A stretch of DNA of 64,000 nt, taken from Leminorella grimontii ATCC 33999 = DSM 5078. Lineage in GTDB: Bacteria; Pseudomonadota; Gammaproteobacteria; Enterobacterales; Enterobacteriaceae. The position numbers were made by a program, and so were the translations under genes. The stretch covers positions 558,001 through 622,000 of the forward strand of contig NZ_AUUA01000001.1 of the NCBI RefSeq assembly GCF_000439085.1. The letters are read 5' to 3'. The first letter of the stretch is position 1. Each line of letters starts with the position of its first letter. A model generated the notes under the pieces. The model was not told where the DNA came from and made no database searches. It saw nothing but the letters and a program-made list of their open reading frames with translations. Positions 51,805-62,000 of this stretch are shown here, piece after piece.

Positions 51805-52812
51805 CTACTTCAACGGCGGCACGCCGTCCTGCCAGCTATCCCAGTGGTTTACGATATAGTCGGTCATCTCTGAGCCTACCGTCGCGATGTTTTCCACCGT
51901 TTCCTTAAAGCCGCCGGCGGTCTGGCCCGGAGCCGGGTCCAGGTGTTCCAGCGTGGTTTCTTTCGGGTTGCCCTGATCGAAGTTCACCGCGCCGCGCAGG
52001 CTTAAAATCCGCTGCGTGGAGCCTTCCGTTTTGGCGATAACCTGAGTAATCGCCGCAATTTCCATTTCCGTCATCAGATAGTCATCCGCGCCGTACAGCT
52101 TGGCGATATACTGCGCCTCTTTTGACATGCCCGGCCCGTGGAAGAAGGTGTCTCCGGTCATATGCGTGCCGGTCAGCACCTTTGGCGTGCGGCGAGCGTT
52201 AGCGTCCGGATAGCGCTGGCGGTATTTCTGCGCGCCTTCGGAGTCTTGTAGCTTTGTGTCTCCCGTGATCTTCATGGCCCAGGAAACCAGCGTTGGGTTG
52301 AACTGATAGCGGCGGATGTTTTCATAGCCTTTACGCGGCATAAAGGTTTGGCCGTCGTGAAGGCCTTCTTCCGGTGCCCAGCGGTGGCCAAGGTCGTAGT
52401 CCACCGCCCAGGTGGCCCAGCTCACGTCGCCAATCGTTCCGCGGGACGGCGGCGTACCGGCGACGCCGTTAATGATGAAGTAGGCTTTGGACATATCAAA
52501 CTTCGGGTTGAGAAGTATCGCCTGCATGGATGAAGAAGAGGCGACTTTCCCCATGCCCAGCACGGAACCGCATACGCCGCTGTCGTTACAGAAGACGGGG
52601 TTTGAGGCGCCCTTGACGGCGATGGGCTGGCTGTCTTTGAAATATTTTTCGTACCAGTTTTGGAATTCGCCCGCTTTATCTCCGGTGTTTTTACCAATTT
52701 CAAACATAGAGCCGACAAAAACCTTCACCTTAATCGGCGCATCGTCGGCCAGTGCGTGGCCTGACGCCAGAAGAGGAAGGAGAACCAGCGAACTAATACC
52801 TTTTTTAAACAT
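51805..52812 (-). CDS. NUP-family purine nucleoside permease-like protein
   Basis: 335 aa with a signal peptide (about 1-22, SSLVLLPLLASGHALA). Blocks VKVFVGSMFEIGKNTGDKAGEFQNWYEKYF, INGVAGTPPSRGTIGDVSWATWAVDYDLGH and TGTHMTGDTFFHGPGMSKEAQYIAKLYG match the NUP family first seen in Candida nucleoside uptake and common in bacteria. The fold is related to nucleoside phosphorylases, so a periplasmic nucleoside hydrolase/phosphorylase-like role is as likely as transport. No membrane helices beyond the signal are seen. It is a single-gene unit. Confidence 0.87.
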   Translation of the reverse strand: MFKKGISSLVLLPLLASGHALADDAPIKVKVFVGSMFEIGKNTGDKAGEFQNWYEKYFKDSQPIAVKGASNPVFCNDSGVCGSVLGMGKVASSSSMQAILLNPKFDMSKAYFIINGVAGTPPSRGTIGDVSWATWAVDYDLGHRWAPEEGLHDGQTFMPRKGYENIRRYQFNPTLVSWAMKITGDTKLQDSEGAQKYRQRYPDANARRTPKVLTGTHMTGDTFFHGPGMSKEAQYIAKLYGADDYLMTEMEIAAITQVIAKTEGSTQRILSLRGAVNFDQGNPKETTLEHLDPAPGQTAGGFKETVENIATVGSEMTDYIVNHWDSWQDGVPPLK

Positions 52813-53090
52813 CGTTTTGTTTCCCGTTTTTGTGTACGTAATCGTTTGCGCTATTTTCTCCGTTTGGGAACAAAAAGGCCAGATGTCGATAATGAATTTA
52901 TGTCATTAAAGTTTGGCAGGACTATGCCAGGTGCTTATCGCTTGTAATTAAACCTGATGGAATAGGCGCCATTTTTCTTAATGGCGATGTCTGCGACAAT
53001 GAAAATCTGAACGCGCTTCACGGCAGAAGAACTGCTTAAGAATTATACTAAAAGAAGAAAAACCACTGGCATAAATAGAGGAGGCGCACG

Positions 53091-53519
53091 ATGTACAAGT
53101 CCATCTTAGTCCCTTTAGACGTCATGGAAGACGCACTGTCCCACAATGCGTTAAAGCACGCGGTTGGTTTGGCGAAAATGACCGGAGCGAAGCTGCATTT
53201 GCTGCACGTCTTGCCCATTTCCACCACGATCATCAACGCGTATGAGCTAGGCTATCTCGATTTGAAAGACAAGGCGTCGGCGATTGCCGAAGAGCGCTTA
53301 AAGCATCTGGCTGATGGCGTTGACCTGCCCAAAGACCGCGTTTCTTATTCACTGGCCTTCGGTTCAACCAGGGATGAAATTGTTGAATCGACGCAAACCG
53401 TACAGGCCGACCTTATCGTTATCGGCTCGCGCAGGCCCAATATAAAAACCCATCTTTTAGGCTCCAACGCCTCCGGCATCGTACGGTATGCAACGACGTC
53501 GGTGCTCGTCGTCAGGTAA
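53091..53519 (+). CDS. Universal stress protein, UspF/UspG type
   Basis: 142 aa single Usp domain. It starts MYKSILVPLDVMEDAL, has LHLLHVLPI after strand 2 and the ATP-binding C-terminal block VIGSRRPNIKTHLLGSNASGIVRYATTSVLVVR. The G-2x-G-9x-G(S/T) pattern is present. Cytosolic stress-survival role by family. GAGGAGG before the start is a strong ribosome site, and a hairpin with a T-rich tail follows. Confidence 0.92.
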   Translation: MYKSILVPLDVMEDALSHNALKHAVGLAKMTGAKLHLLHVLPISTTIINAYELGYLDLKDKASAIAEERLKHLADGVDLPKDRVSYSLAFGSTRDEIVESTQTVQADLIVIGSRRPNIKTHLLGSNASGIVRYATTSVLVVR

Positions 53520-53530
53520 TCAACTCAGGT

Positions 53531-53566
53531 GCCGGGCGGAACATTTCGTCCGGCATGCTTTATTTT
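53531..53566 (+). terminator. Terminator of the usp gene
   Basis: GCCGGGCG and CGTCCGGC pair with one G-T pair, followed by TTTATTTTCTCTTT. Confidence 0.7.
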
Positions 53567-53677
53567 CTCTTTCTCAATATTGAATACTGTATTTTTATAC
53601 AGTATCTTTGTGTCTGTCATTTCGGTCAGGGCCGCCTTCGTATTTCTACAAACGCCCCGGCCAGTGAGGGGGAGAAA

Positions 53678-54937
53678 ATGAAAGACAAACTGTTGCATAA
53701 GCTTAAGGTCCTGGCCGAGTCGGCAAAATATGACGTGTCGTGCTCCTCAAGCGGCGTTGCGCGCAAGAATAACGGTTCCGGGCTAGGGAACGCCAGCGCC
53801 TGGGGCGTGTGCCACAGCTTTACCGAAGACGGGCGCTGCGTATCGCTGCTTAAGGTGCTCATGACCAACGTTTGCCTTTATGATTGCGCCTACTGCGTTA
53901 ATCGACGCAGCAATGACGTTGAACGGGCTGCTTTCACACCCGAAGAGCTGGTTGAAATCACGCTGGAGTTCTATCGTCGAAATTATATCGATGGCCTGTT
54001 TTTAAGCTCGGGCGTGCTGAAAAGTCCCGATCACACGATGGAAAGAATGATAAGAGTAGCGAGAAGCCTGCGTACCGTTCACGGCTTCCAAGGCTATATC
54101 CATATGAAGACCATCCCCGGCGCCAGCCGCGCGTTAGTTTATCAGGCCGGGCTGGTAGTCGACCGCCTGAGCGTAAATCTGGAAATCCCGCTGGAGCAGG
54201 ACCTCAAGCGCCTGGCGCCGGAGAAAGATCATCAGAGCGTCTATAAACCGATGCACTTTATTCAACAGGGCATGCAGCAAAGCCTGGAGGACAGAAAGAA
54301 GTTTCGTTCCGCACCGCGCTTCGCCCCGGCCGGGCAAAGCACGCAGATGATCGTCGGCGCTGCGGGCGACAACGATCGGGATATTCTTCATCTCTCCTCC
54401 TCCCTTTATCAACGCAGCGGAATGAAGCGGGTGTATTACTCTGGCTATATTCCTGTGAATACGTACGACGCCAGATTGCCAACGACCACGGTGCGTGAAA
54501 ACACCCTCAAGCGGGAAAATCGCCTTTATCAGGCCGACTGGCTGATGCGTTTTTATCAATTCAGCGCGACGGAAATCGTCGATTCCGGACAGCCTTATCT
54601 CGAACTGGATATGGATCCTAAGCTGGCTTGGGCGCTCAGGCACCCAGAGCAGTTTCCTGTGGACGTCAACACGGCGGACTACGCCATGATTCTACGCATA
54701 CCCGGCGTCGGCGTTAAGTCGGCGAAAATGATCGTCGCCGCCAGGCGGCACGGGCGGCTGACGCTTAGCGGATTAAAAAAGATCGGCGTAGTGCTAAAGC
54801 GGGCGCAGTATTTCATCGCGAATAACGAGCTGCCGCACTTTACCATACAGGAAGCGACGCCCGAATACGTCAGGCGAGCGTTGACCGAACCCGCAAGCGT
54901 TCGGCCGCCGTCACAGCAGCTGTCGTTAGGATTTTAA
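53678..54937 (+). CDS. Radical SAM protein of the DNA modification/repair-linked family (TIGR03916 type)
   Basis: 419 aa from MKDKLLHKLKVLAES, which has GAGGGGGA 6 nt upstream; the frame opens 41 codons earlier without a site. The Fe-S motif CLYDCAYC places cysteines at residues 66, 70 and 73. RSNDVERAAFTPEELVEIT and GLFLSSGVLKSPDHTMERM are family blocks. The C-terminus has a helix-hairpin-helix (ILRIPGVGVKSAKMIVAARRHG) that should bind DNA. The family is widely paired with a DUF4130 protein, often fused to a UdgX-type uracil-DNA glycosylase domain. The exact chemistry is not known. The DUF4130 gene follows after 10 bp. Confidence 0.9.
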   Translation: MKDKLLHKLKVLAESAKYDVSCSSSGVARKNNGSGLGNASAWGVCHSFTEDGRCVSLLKVLMTNVCLYDCAYCVNRRSNDVERAAFTPEELVEITLEFYRRNYIDGLFLSSGVLKSPDHTMERMIRVARSLRTVHGFQGYIHMKTIPGASRALVYQAGLVVDRLSVNLEIPLEQDLKRLAPEKDHQSVYKPMHFIQQGMQQSLEDRKKFRSAPRFAPAGQSTQMIVGAAGDNDRDILHLSSSLYQRSGMKRVYYSGYIPVNTYDARLPTTTVRENTLKRENRLYQADWLMRFYQFSATEIVDSGQPYLELDMDPKLAWALRHPEQFPVDVNTADYAMILRIPGVGVKSAKMIVAARRHGRLTLSGLKKIGVVLKRAQYFIANNELPHFTIQEATPEYVRRALTEPASVRPPSQQLSLGF

Positions 54938-54947
54938 GGGGCAGGCC

Positions 54948-55730
54948 GTGTCTATTTTTTACTATGACAAAACCTTTGACGGGCTGCTCTCCACCGTTTT
55001 CGACGCCTATAGGCTAAAGATCTTCCCTGAACTGCTGCTAACCGAAGGCGACGTTGAGCCGCTGTTTATGACCAGACAGCACACGAGCGTAACCGATGCA
55101 GCCAAAGCGGACAGAGTGTGGACCGCCTTAGGGAAGCGCCTTTCCGGCAGAGCGCTTAACCATATTATGTACGTCTGGCAATCGGAACAGCAGGGCGCTG
55201 ACATGCTGATCTTTAACTATATTCGTAAGGTGATTGATTCACCAACGCCCATTGAAACCGACTTCACCAATAGCGTGGTTAGCGAGATGTTGAAAATAGC
55301 CAAAAGGGTGGGTAACGATCGGATGCACTTAATCCAGTTCGTTCGGTTTCAGCAAACGAAAGAGGGCATTTTCTTCGCCTTGGTTTCACCAGACTATAAC
55401 GTCCTGCCGATGTCCATTTCTCATTTCACCGATCGTTTCACCGACAGGCCGTGGGCCATATACGACATCAAAAGGAAATATGGCTTTTATTATGATTTAA
55501 GTGTCCTCAAAGAGGTCGTCATTCCGGACGATGGAAACGTCATAACGTCAGGTGGAAAGATTAACCCCGATTTTCTTCATGAAAATGAACGCATATTCCA
55601 AAATCTCTGGGTAACCTATTTTCAGTCCATATCAATACAAGAAAGAGCTAATCCAAAGCAGCAGGCGCGCTGTATGCCCAGGCGGTTTTGGCATTTGCTG
55701 CCGGAAATGTACGATCGCATCATTACCTGA
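54948..55730 (+). CDS. DUF4130 protein, partner of the radical SAM enzyme (no uracil-DNA glycosylase domain)
   Basis: 260 aa from GTG with AAGGGGC upstream. The start IFYYDKTFDGLLSTVFDAY and the blocks RALNHIMYVW, MLKIAKRVGNDRMHLIQFVRFQQT, SHFTDRFTDRPWAIYDIKRKYGFYYD and RQARCMPRRFWHLLPEM-like end fit the DUF4130/TIGR03915 family. In many bacteria this domain is fused at its C-terminus to a UdgX-like glycosylase; here the protein ends after the DUF4130 part, and no separate glycosylase gene is adjacent. It forms a two-gene operon with the radical SAM gene. Confidence 0.88.
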   Translation: MSIFYYDKTFDGLLSTVFDAYRLKIFPELLLTEGDVEPLFMTRQHTSVTDAAKADRVWTALGKRLSGRALNHIMYVWQSEQQGADMLIFNYIRKVIDSPTPIETDFTNSVVSEMLKIAKRVGNDRMHLIQFVRFQQTKEGIFFALVSPDYNVLPMSISHFTDRFTDRPWAIYDIKRKYGFYYDLSVLKEVVIPDDGNVITSGGKINPDFLHENERIFQNLWVTYFQSISIQERANPKQQARCMPRRFWHLLPEMYDRIIT

Positions 55731-56032
55731 TTACGCCTGAATTTAGGATAGCCTTACTATATTATACCAATATTCACCAGCGTGTTTTTTGAGCAATTAA
55801 AACGATTTTTATTAATCGACGTTAATATAACAAAGTTGATAAAACCCTATCCACATAAATAGTAATTTATTATTTATTAGTAGGTTATATTTTATTTTAT
55901 TTTTTGAATTAAGAGTAATAAAAATAATAACAAGGCTATATATTCCATTTGTTAGAATTTACTTTGTTGATTTAAACGCGTTGTTAATGTATTTTGCGAC
56001 CTGTGAATAAAATGAAGCAAAGGAATTGGCTT
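55731..56032. promoter_or_regulatory. AT-rich upstream region of the giant autotransporter
   Basis: 302 bp of very AT-rich DNA with no coding frame; likely carries the autotransporter promoter and may be bound by H-NS. Confidence 0.6.
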
Positions 56033-59000
56033 ATGAATAATAGGATGTTTAGAACCATATTTGATAAGGATAAGCGCCAATGGATTGTGACATCTGAATT
56101 AGCCAAATGCAGAAATAAGAGTTCTCGAATAAAAAAGCTGTGTTTGAGCACGCTGGCGCTGGCGGCGTTCGGCTCGGTTCCTAATATTTCCTTTGCTTCC
56201 CCCCTCTGCGACGCAGGCTACGTTTGTTACTTAGACTCCACGTGGACCCACCAAGGTATGAATAACGGCGTCGGAACGCTGTTAATTAACGACGGTAATG
56301 CCTATACGGTTTACGGCCCGACGTCGATGAAAACCAATATTACTTATCCAGTCCGCAAAGCCATAACGCTCACTGACGCATGGAATAACGGTTGGGTGAG
56401 CGGGTTGGCGGCCGCCGTCGATCCGTCAACGCTAGGCCAGATAGTCTTTTCAAATAACTATGAGGGCAGCGCAACCGTCGTCAACGACTCCGGCATTACC
56501 GAAACGGTAAACCTGTACGATCCCACCAAGCTGATTACGTCGAGTTCCGCATCTCAAACGATCGTGACGATTCTCGATCCCAGCGTAACAAACGTCGATT
56601 TTTACTATGATGCGGGATTTGTCAAAGTCACTGACGGGGAGGCGCGCGTACGCCTCAGCGGGCTTGACGCTATCACTACCGGATTGTCCCGAAATACCGC
56701 CTTCGCTCTGGCCGATGGTACTGGGAGCACGAAGGCCAAAATCGTATGGGAAAGTGACGTGGTCTATGAGCCCATCATTTTAAAGGACGATTTTTCCTTA
56801 ACCAATACGAGCGGCTCACAGCAGGTTCTGTCCTACACATTCAAAGGGGCGTTTACCGCCTTCGACGGCACGCCGTGGACCGTTAACGGTCTGGATGACT
56901 ATAAAGACTATCTGGCCTGGTTGAACGACAAGGTCAGGGACGGCAGCATTAACTCGGCGACCAAGTACGAAACCTATAAGTCGGCCGCGTATACGCAGCA
57001 GGCGTTTGATTATGATTACTTAATACCTGCGGGAACGGGGCCTGCCGAACTCTATGCGGCAAAAAACGGCGATGCGCTGCTGATGGCGAAGGGCGCTAAC
57101 GCAACGGTAGAGGTCGCCGCGGGGGTGACCATTACTCAGAAAACGGGGCCGACGTCCGCCGTTGGCAACGCCGACTATGCGGATAACGCCAGCGTACCCT
57201 ATGGCGTCGTTCTGGTGACGGAAGGCGGCCAGGGCCACAACTACGGAACGCTGCGGGCTCACGGAGGATACGGCCTGGTTTCCTCACAGGGAGAGGGCTC
57301 CAGATTTACCAACGAAAGCGTCGGGCTGATTGAAATCGGCTCAGGTTCATTGACCGACGATTCAGGCAAAAATCGCACTCAGACCATCGTTGCGCGCGAC
57401 GGCGGCGAAGTCGTGAACCAGGGCCGCATCGTTCACTATGGCTCAAACGCCTCAACGTCTGACGCGTCAGTGGTTTTCTATGTATACAACAAAGGCGTCT
57501 TAACCAATGACGGCCTGATCTCTCTCGGCTCGACGGAAAAGCAGTGGTCTAACGGTGGCTATCAAACCATTAGAAGCATCGGCCTGACCGGCAGCGACAG
57601 CCGTTTTATCAATACGGCTAATGGCATTTTGCAGTTGGGCATCGACCCCGAAGACGGTAGCTCAACAGGCGTTGGCACAAACAGCTTCCTGTTGAAGCTG
57701 GACACGCAAAATACGCCGACCACTCAAAGCGAAAACCACGGCAAAATTAACGCCGGAAGCCGCGTTAGCGGCTCAAACCTGATTTACGCCATCAGCACCG
57801 GAATAAACTATTTCACTAACTACGGCGTGATTAATCTCGACGGTAACCGCGATGAAAACGGCGATCTGGCGTCCAATGCAGTTTTTAACGCCGCCATGTA
57901 TCGTTCCAACAGCTCCAGCGCCAATCCGATAGACTTTGAAAACCAAGGCACCATTAACGTCGACGGCTACGGCAACGTTGCTCTGAAGGCCGTGACGCGT
58001 GGAAAAATCATTTCTTCCGGCACGATTAACGTCAAGGGAAACCGAACCTCGTCAGGACTAAACAACTACGGTGCCTGGGTTGAGGGCTCCGGTTCACTCA
58101 TTGAGATCTCCGGCAACGTCAACCTGACCGGCGACGACTCTATCGGCGTGTACGCCACTAATCGGGGCACGATTAAGCTTTCCGGCAATGGCCAGGTTAC
58201 CTTCGCCGACGGTGAAAATCAGATAGGCTATTACATTTATGGCGCGGGTTCAGCCATCAACAATACCGGCTCTGGCACGCAGGACGTCACGACCGCTCGT
58301 TCAACGCTGATGCGCCTTGACGGCGGAGCATCGTTTACCGGCTCCGCCAGCGCAGCGTCCATCATGAGCGCGTCGGGTGAAGGCTCGACGGTGATCGTAG
58401 CAACCGGTACCGGCACAACGGTAAGCTCTGGCGGCATGACGGTTAACGTCAGCGGTAAAGACGCCACCGGCTTTTTGGTCGAAGGCGGAGCCAAGGGAAC
58501 CATCGATAACACGGCGATAATCAACCTTGACGGTGTGGGCGCCACGGCGGGGATCGCGGATGGAAAAAAGCATAGCTTGAGCGGTGAAGAACAGATTCTT
58601 ACCGAGACGGAAATGCGCGCTACCGAACTGACGGCCGGCGCAACGCTGACCTCGACGTTAAACGGCGCGATTGGCTATATTGTCCGAAATCTGGCAACGC
58701 TGAAGAATACCGGCGACATCACGTTCACCGGCGTTGGCGCGACCGGCATCATGGTTGAAGAAGGGGCGACCGGTGTCAACGACGGCAATATAACGTTAGG
58801 TGAAAACGGCGTCGGCCTGTTTGCCTCGGCGAATACCAATACGACGTCTTTAACCAATACGGGCAACCTGACGCTAAATGGCGATGGCGCCGTCGGCATT
58901 TCGGCTACGGGCTCGAAAGTGGTCGTAGACATGGTAAGCAGCGGCGGCAGCACGCCAACAATAAAAATGAACGGCAATAACGCCGTTGGGGTTAAGGCGT

Positions 59001-62000
59001 CTGGCGGCAGCGTCGTTAATCTGGATAGCAGCGTCGTTATTGAATTCTCTGCTTCTGCGACCGACCAAATTGCCTTCTGGCTAAGCGGAAAATCCGACGC
59101 GGGCGCGTCTTCAACGGTCAACGTAGTCGCCAGCGCGACGCCGTATAGCGTGTCCGGCGAACGATCGACGCTGTTTTTCGTTGACGGAGCGGCAAACCTA
59201 AGCGGCGCTCTGAACGTTCTCGTTTCGGGTAAGGACGCCAGCGGTCTGCGGGTCAGTGGTACTGACTCTACCGCTACAGTGAATTCAGGCAGCCAAATTG
59301 AAGTCACTGGCGAAAACGCAACCGGCGTGCTTGCGCAGCTGGGCGGCAGCGCAATCATCGCCAGCGGCGCAGCGTTTACCGTTAGCGGCGTTTCGGCTAC
59401 CGTGGGTATTGCCGAAGACGATGGTTCCGTGATTACTAACGGCGCGACCGTCACGTCCTCCGTCGGCAGCTCCGGCTCTACGGCGTTTATCGCCCGAAAC
59501 GGCGGCGAGCTGAGAAATACCGGCAATATTGACCTGTCCGCCGGCAGCCAGAACGTAGCTATTGATATCTTCAACGGTAAGGTATACAACTCCGGCAGCA
59601 TCAAGGCGAACGGTACGGCAATCCATATTCGCGGTTCCGGTTCCGTTATCAACAATAACGGCAGCATTGAGGCGACCGGCGGCAGAGCAGTTATTGAACT
59701 GGGGCAGGACGCCAGTCTGGATCTGGCCGCCGTATCCGGCAGCGGAACGATTACGGCAAAAGGCACGGCTGACGGCATTTTGCTGTCCGAAGGCGCTATT
59801 GCGCTAAACGTTTCCGATACCACCATCGACATGAGCGACGTCAGCAGCACCGGCGTCGGCATTCACAACAAGGCCGGTATCAGCGGCATTCGGTTAGACA
59901 ACACCACTATCCGAGTTAACGACGGCGTAGGGATCTACACGGGCGCAACGCTTGACGCCAGCAACAGCGGTACGATCGCCGTTCGCGACGGGGTTGGCAT
60001 TCTGTACCAAAACACTAACGGCACAGCGACCGCTAACGATCTGGACCTGTCAGGCTCACAGGGCCTGACGATTAACGTTAATGGAAACGGCGGGCGAGGC
60101 ATCGTCGCCAACATGACCGGCGCAGATAAAACCGTAGACTCTGCGGTTAATGTCAACATTCTCAGCGCTTCCGGCAGTGCTGCACTGGACGTTACGGGGG
60201 CCGCGACGCTTATACAACGCGGCGACCTCGTTTCCGCGTCCGACGACGTAATCAAAGCGGGCAACGCGACCGCGATTATTAACAGCGGAAAGATCCACGC
60301 AGGTTCTCGTACCAGCAACGTCGTAGTAATGAACGACGCGCTAAACAAGTCGTTCACCAATACCGGCAATATTCTCGGCCAGTTGAACTTTGGCGCTGGG
60401 GTTAACGTCGTACAGTTGAAAAACGGCAGCGCCATTGACGGCGATATTGCGCTTGGCAGCGACGACGGCAACCAGATTACGCTTTCCGGCGCATCAAACT
60501 CGCTGACCGGCAATATCAGCGGTACGGGCAACGGCAATCGAGTTTCGCTGCAGGACGGCGCCGATGTCACCGGCAGCGTCTTGCTGGCCGGCGGAAATAA
60601 CCGGCTCACGCTGAGCGACAGCGCCGTTTTGACCGGCAACGCGAGCACAGGCAGCGGCAATAACGAAATTTATCTGAGCGGCAGCGCTACGCTGGCCGGC
60701 ACGCTGTCGGTCGGTTCGGGGGCCAATGCGCTAACGCTGTCAGACGCTTCACACCTCGATAACTTTACGGCGGTCAGCGGTGGAGAAAACTACGTCACGG
60801 TAAAAGACGGCGCGACCTTTCAAACGCTGAACGCCGGAACGGGCGGGGCAACCGACAGCCTGACGTTTGATAACGCCAGCTACGCGCTGACCAACGTCTC
60901 CAGTATTCAGCACTTTGACCGGCTGAACCTGATTAATGGCGCTCTTTTTACGACCGCTCTAGCGCTACAAATGGGTGACGGACCTTCGACGCTTGGCGTA
61001 ATCAATGTCGATAGCTCATCAACCTTGAAGCTAAACTCCCTGGCCGCCTATACGCTGGATCATCAGCTTACGGGCAGTGGGCTGCTCGACGTCGTTTCCG
61101 GCACGTCGTTCAACTTTGCCTCAACGGTCGGCAATCAGTTTACCGGCACGGTACAGATGAACAGCGACAGCTTTGCGCTGTCCGGTACGAATACGCTGGC
61201 GCTGACCAACGCAACGCTAGCCGTTATGAATGACAATGTCACAATTGTTGGCATCGGAACGCAGAATGTCGGCGGGTTAGCGTTTGGCGGCGGCATGCTG
61301 GATTTCGGCATAACGATTCCTAACGCCAGCGTTTCCAGGGCGTTTATCCGCGCAACCGATGCTCTGGACGTAAGCGGCAGCGGCAGTGTGAAGGTCAACA
61401 GGTCCGGCTTTGACAACGGTACGGCGCCGACGGTTAATGCTACGCTGGGGCTATTGGATCAGCAAAACGAGGCGCTGGTGCAGCTGGTTTCCTCTGCTAC
61501 CGTGAACGGCAATGCGGGCGCGATTCGCCTGATTGATGAAAACGGCGCCGCCATCAGCAACGGCAGCGTTGTGGCCATTGGTCAGAACGGTACGCACGCG
61601 GCTGACGCCACCTACGACTACCGCTTGGTAACGGACGGTTCAGGCGGTAAGGGGCTATACGTCGGCTACGGCCTGACGCAGGTAAACCTGCTGACGTCGG
61701 GTTTGACTCGGCTGACGATCGACGCTTCCCACAGCGCAGAAAAAACGCTGTCCGCCAAGGTTACCGGCACGGGCGATTTGGGCATTAAGGCAGGAAACGG
61801 CGCGAACGCGCTGACGATCGCCAATGAACACAATAACTATAGCGGGGAAACCGATCTGCAGACCGGTACGCTGATTTTAGGCAGCAACGGAGCGCTGGGT
61901 GAGACCTCAAAGCTAAGCCTGGCTAATGCAACAACCGTTAACGCCAGCGGCTATAGCCAAACCGTCGGTGAACTGAACGGCAGCGTGGGCTCCACGCTGG

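Noticed and set aside
53555-53677. N-terminal extension of the radical SAM protein
   Set aside because: The upstream codons overlap the usp terminator and there is a strong ribosome site before the ATG at 53678.
58675-59862. 395-codon minus-strand frame over the giant autotransporter, with several shorter ones (e.g. 59935-60660)
   Set aside because: The plus-strand frame from 56033 is continuous with signal peptide and adhesin repeats; the antisense frames are Pro/Val/Leu-rich artefacts of its repetitive codons and lack ribosome sites.
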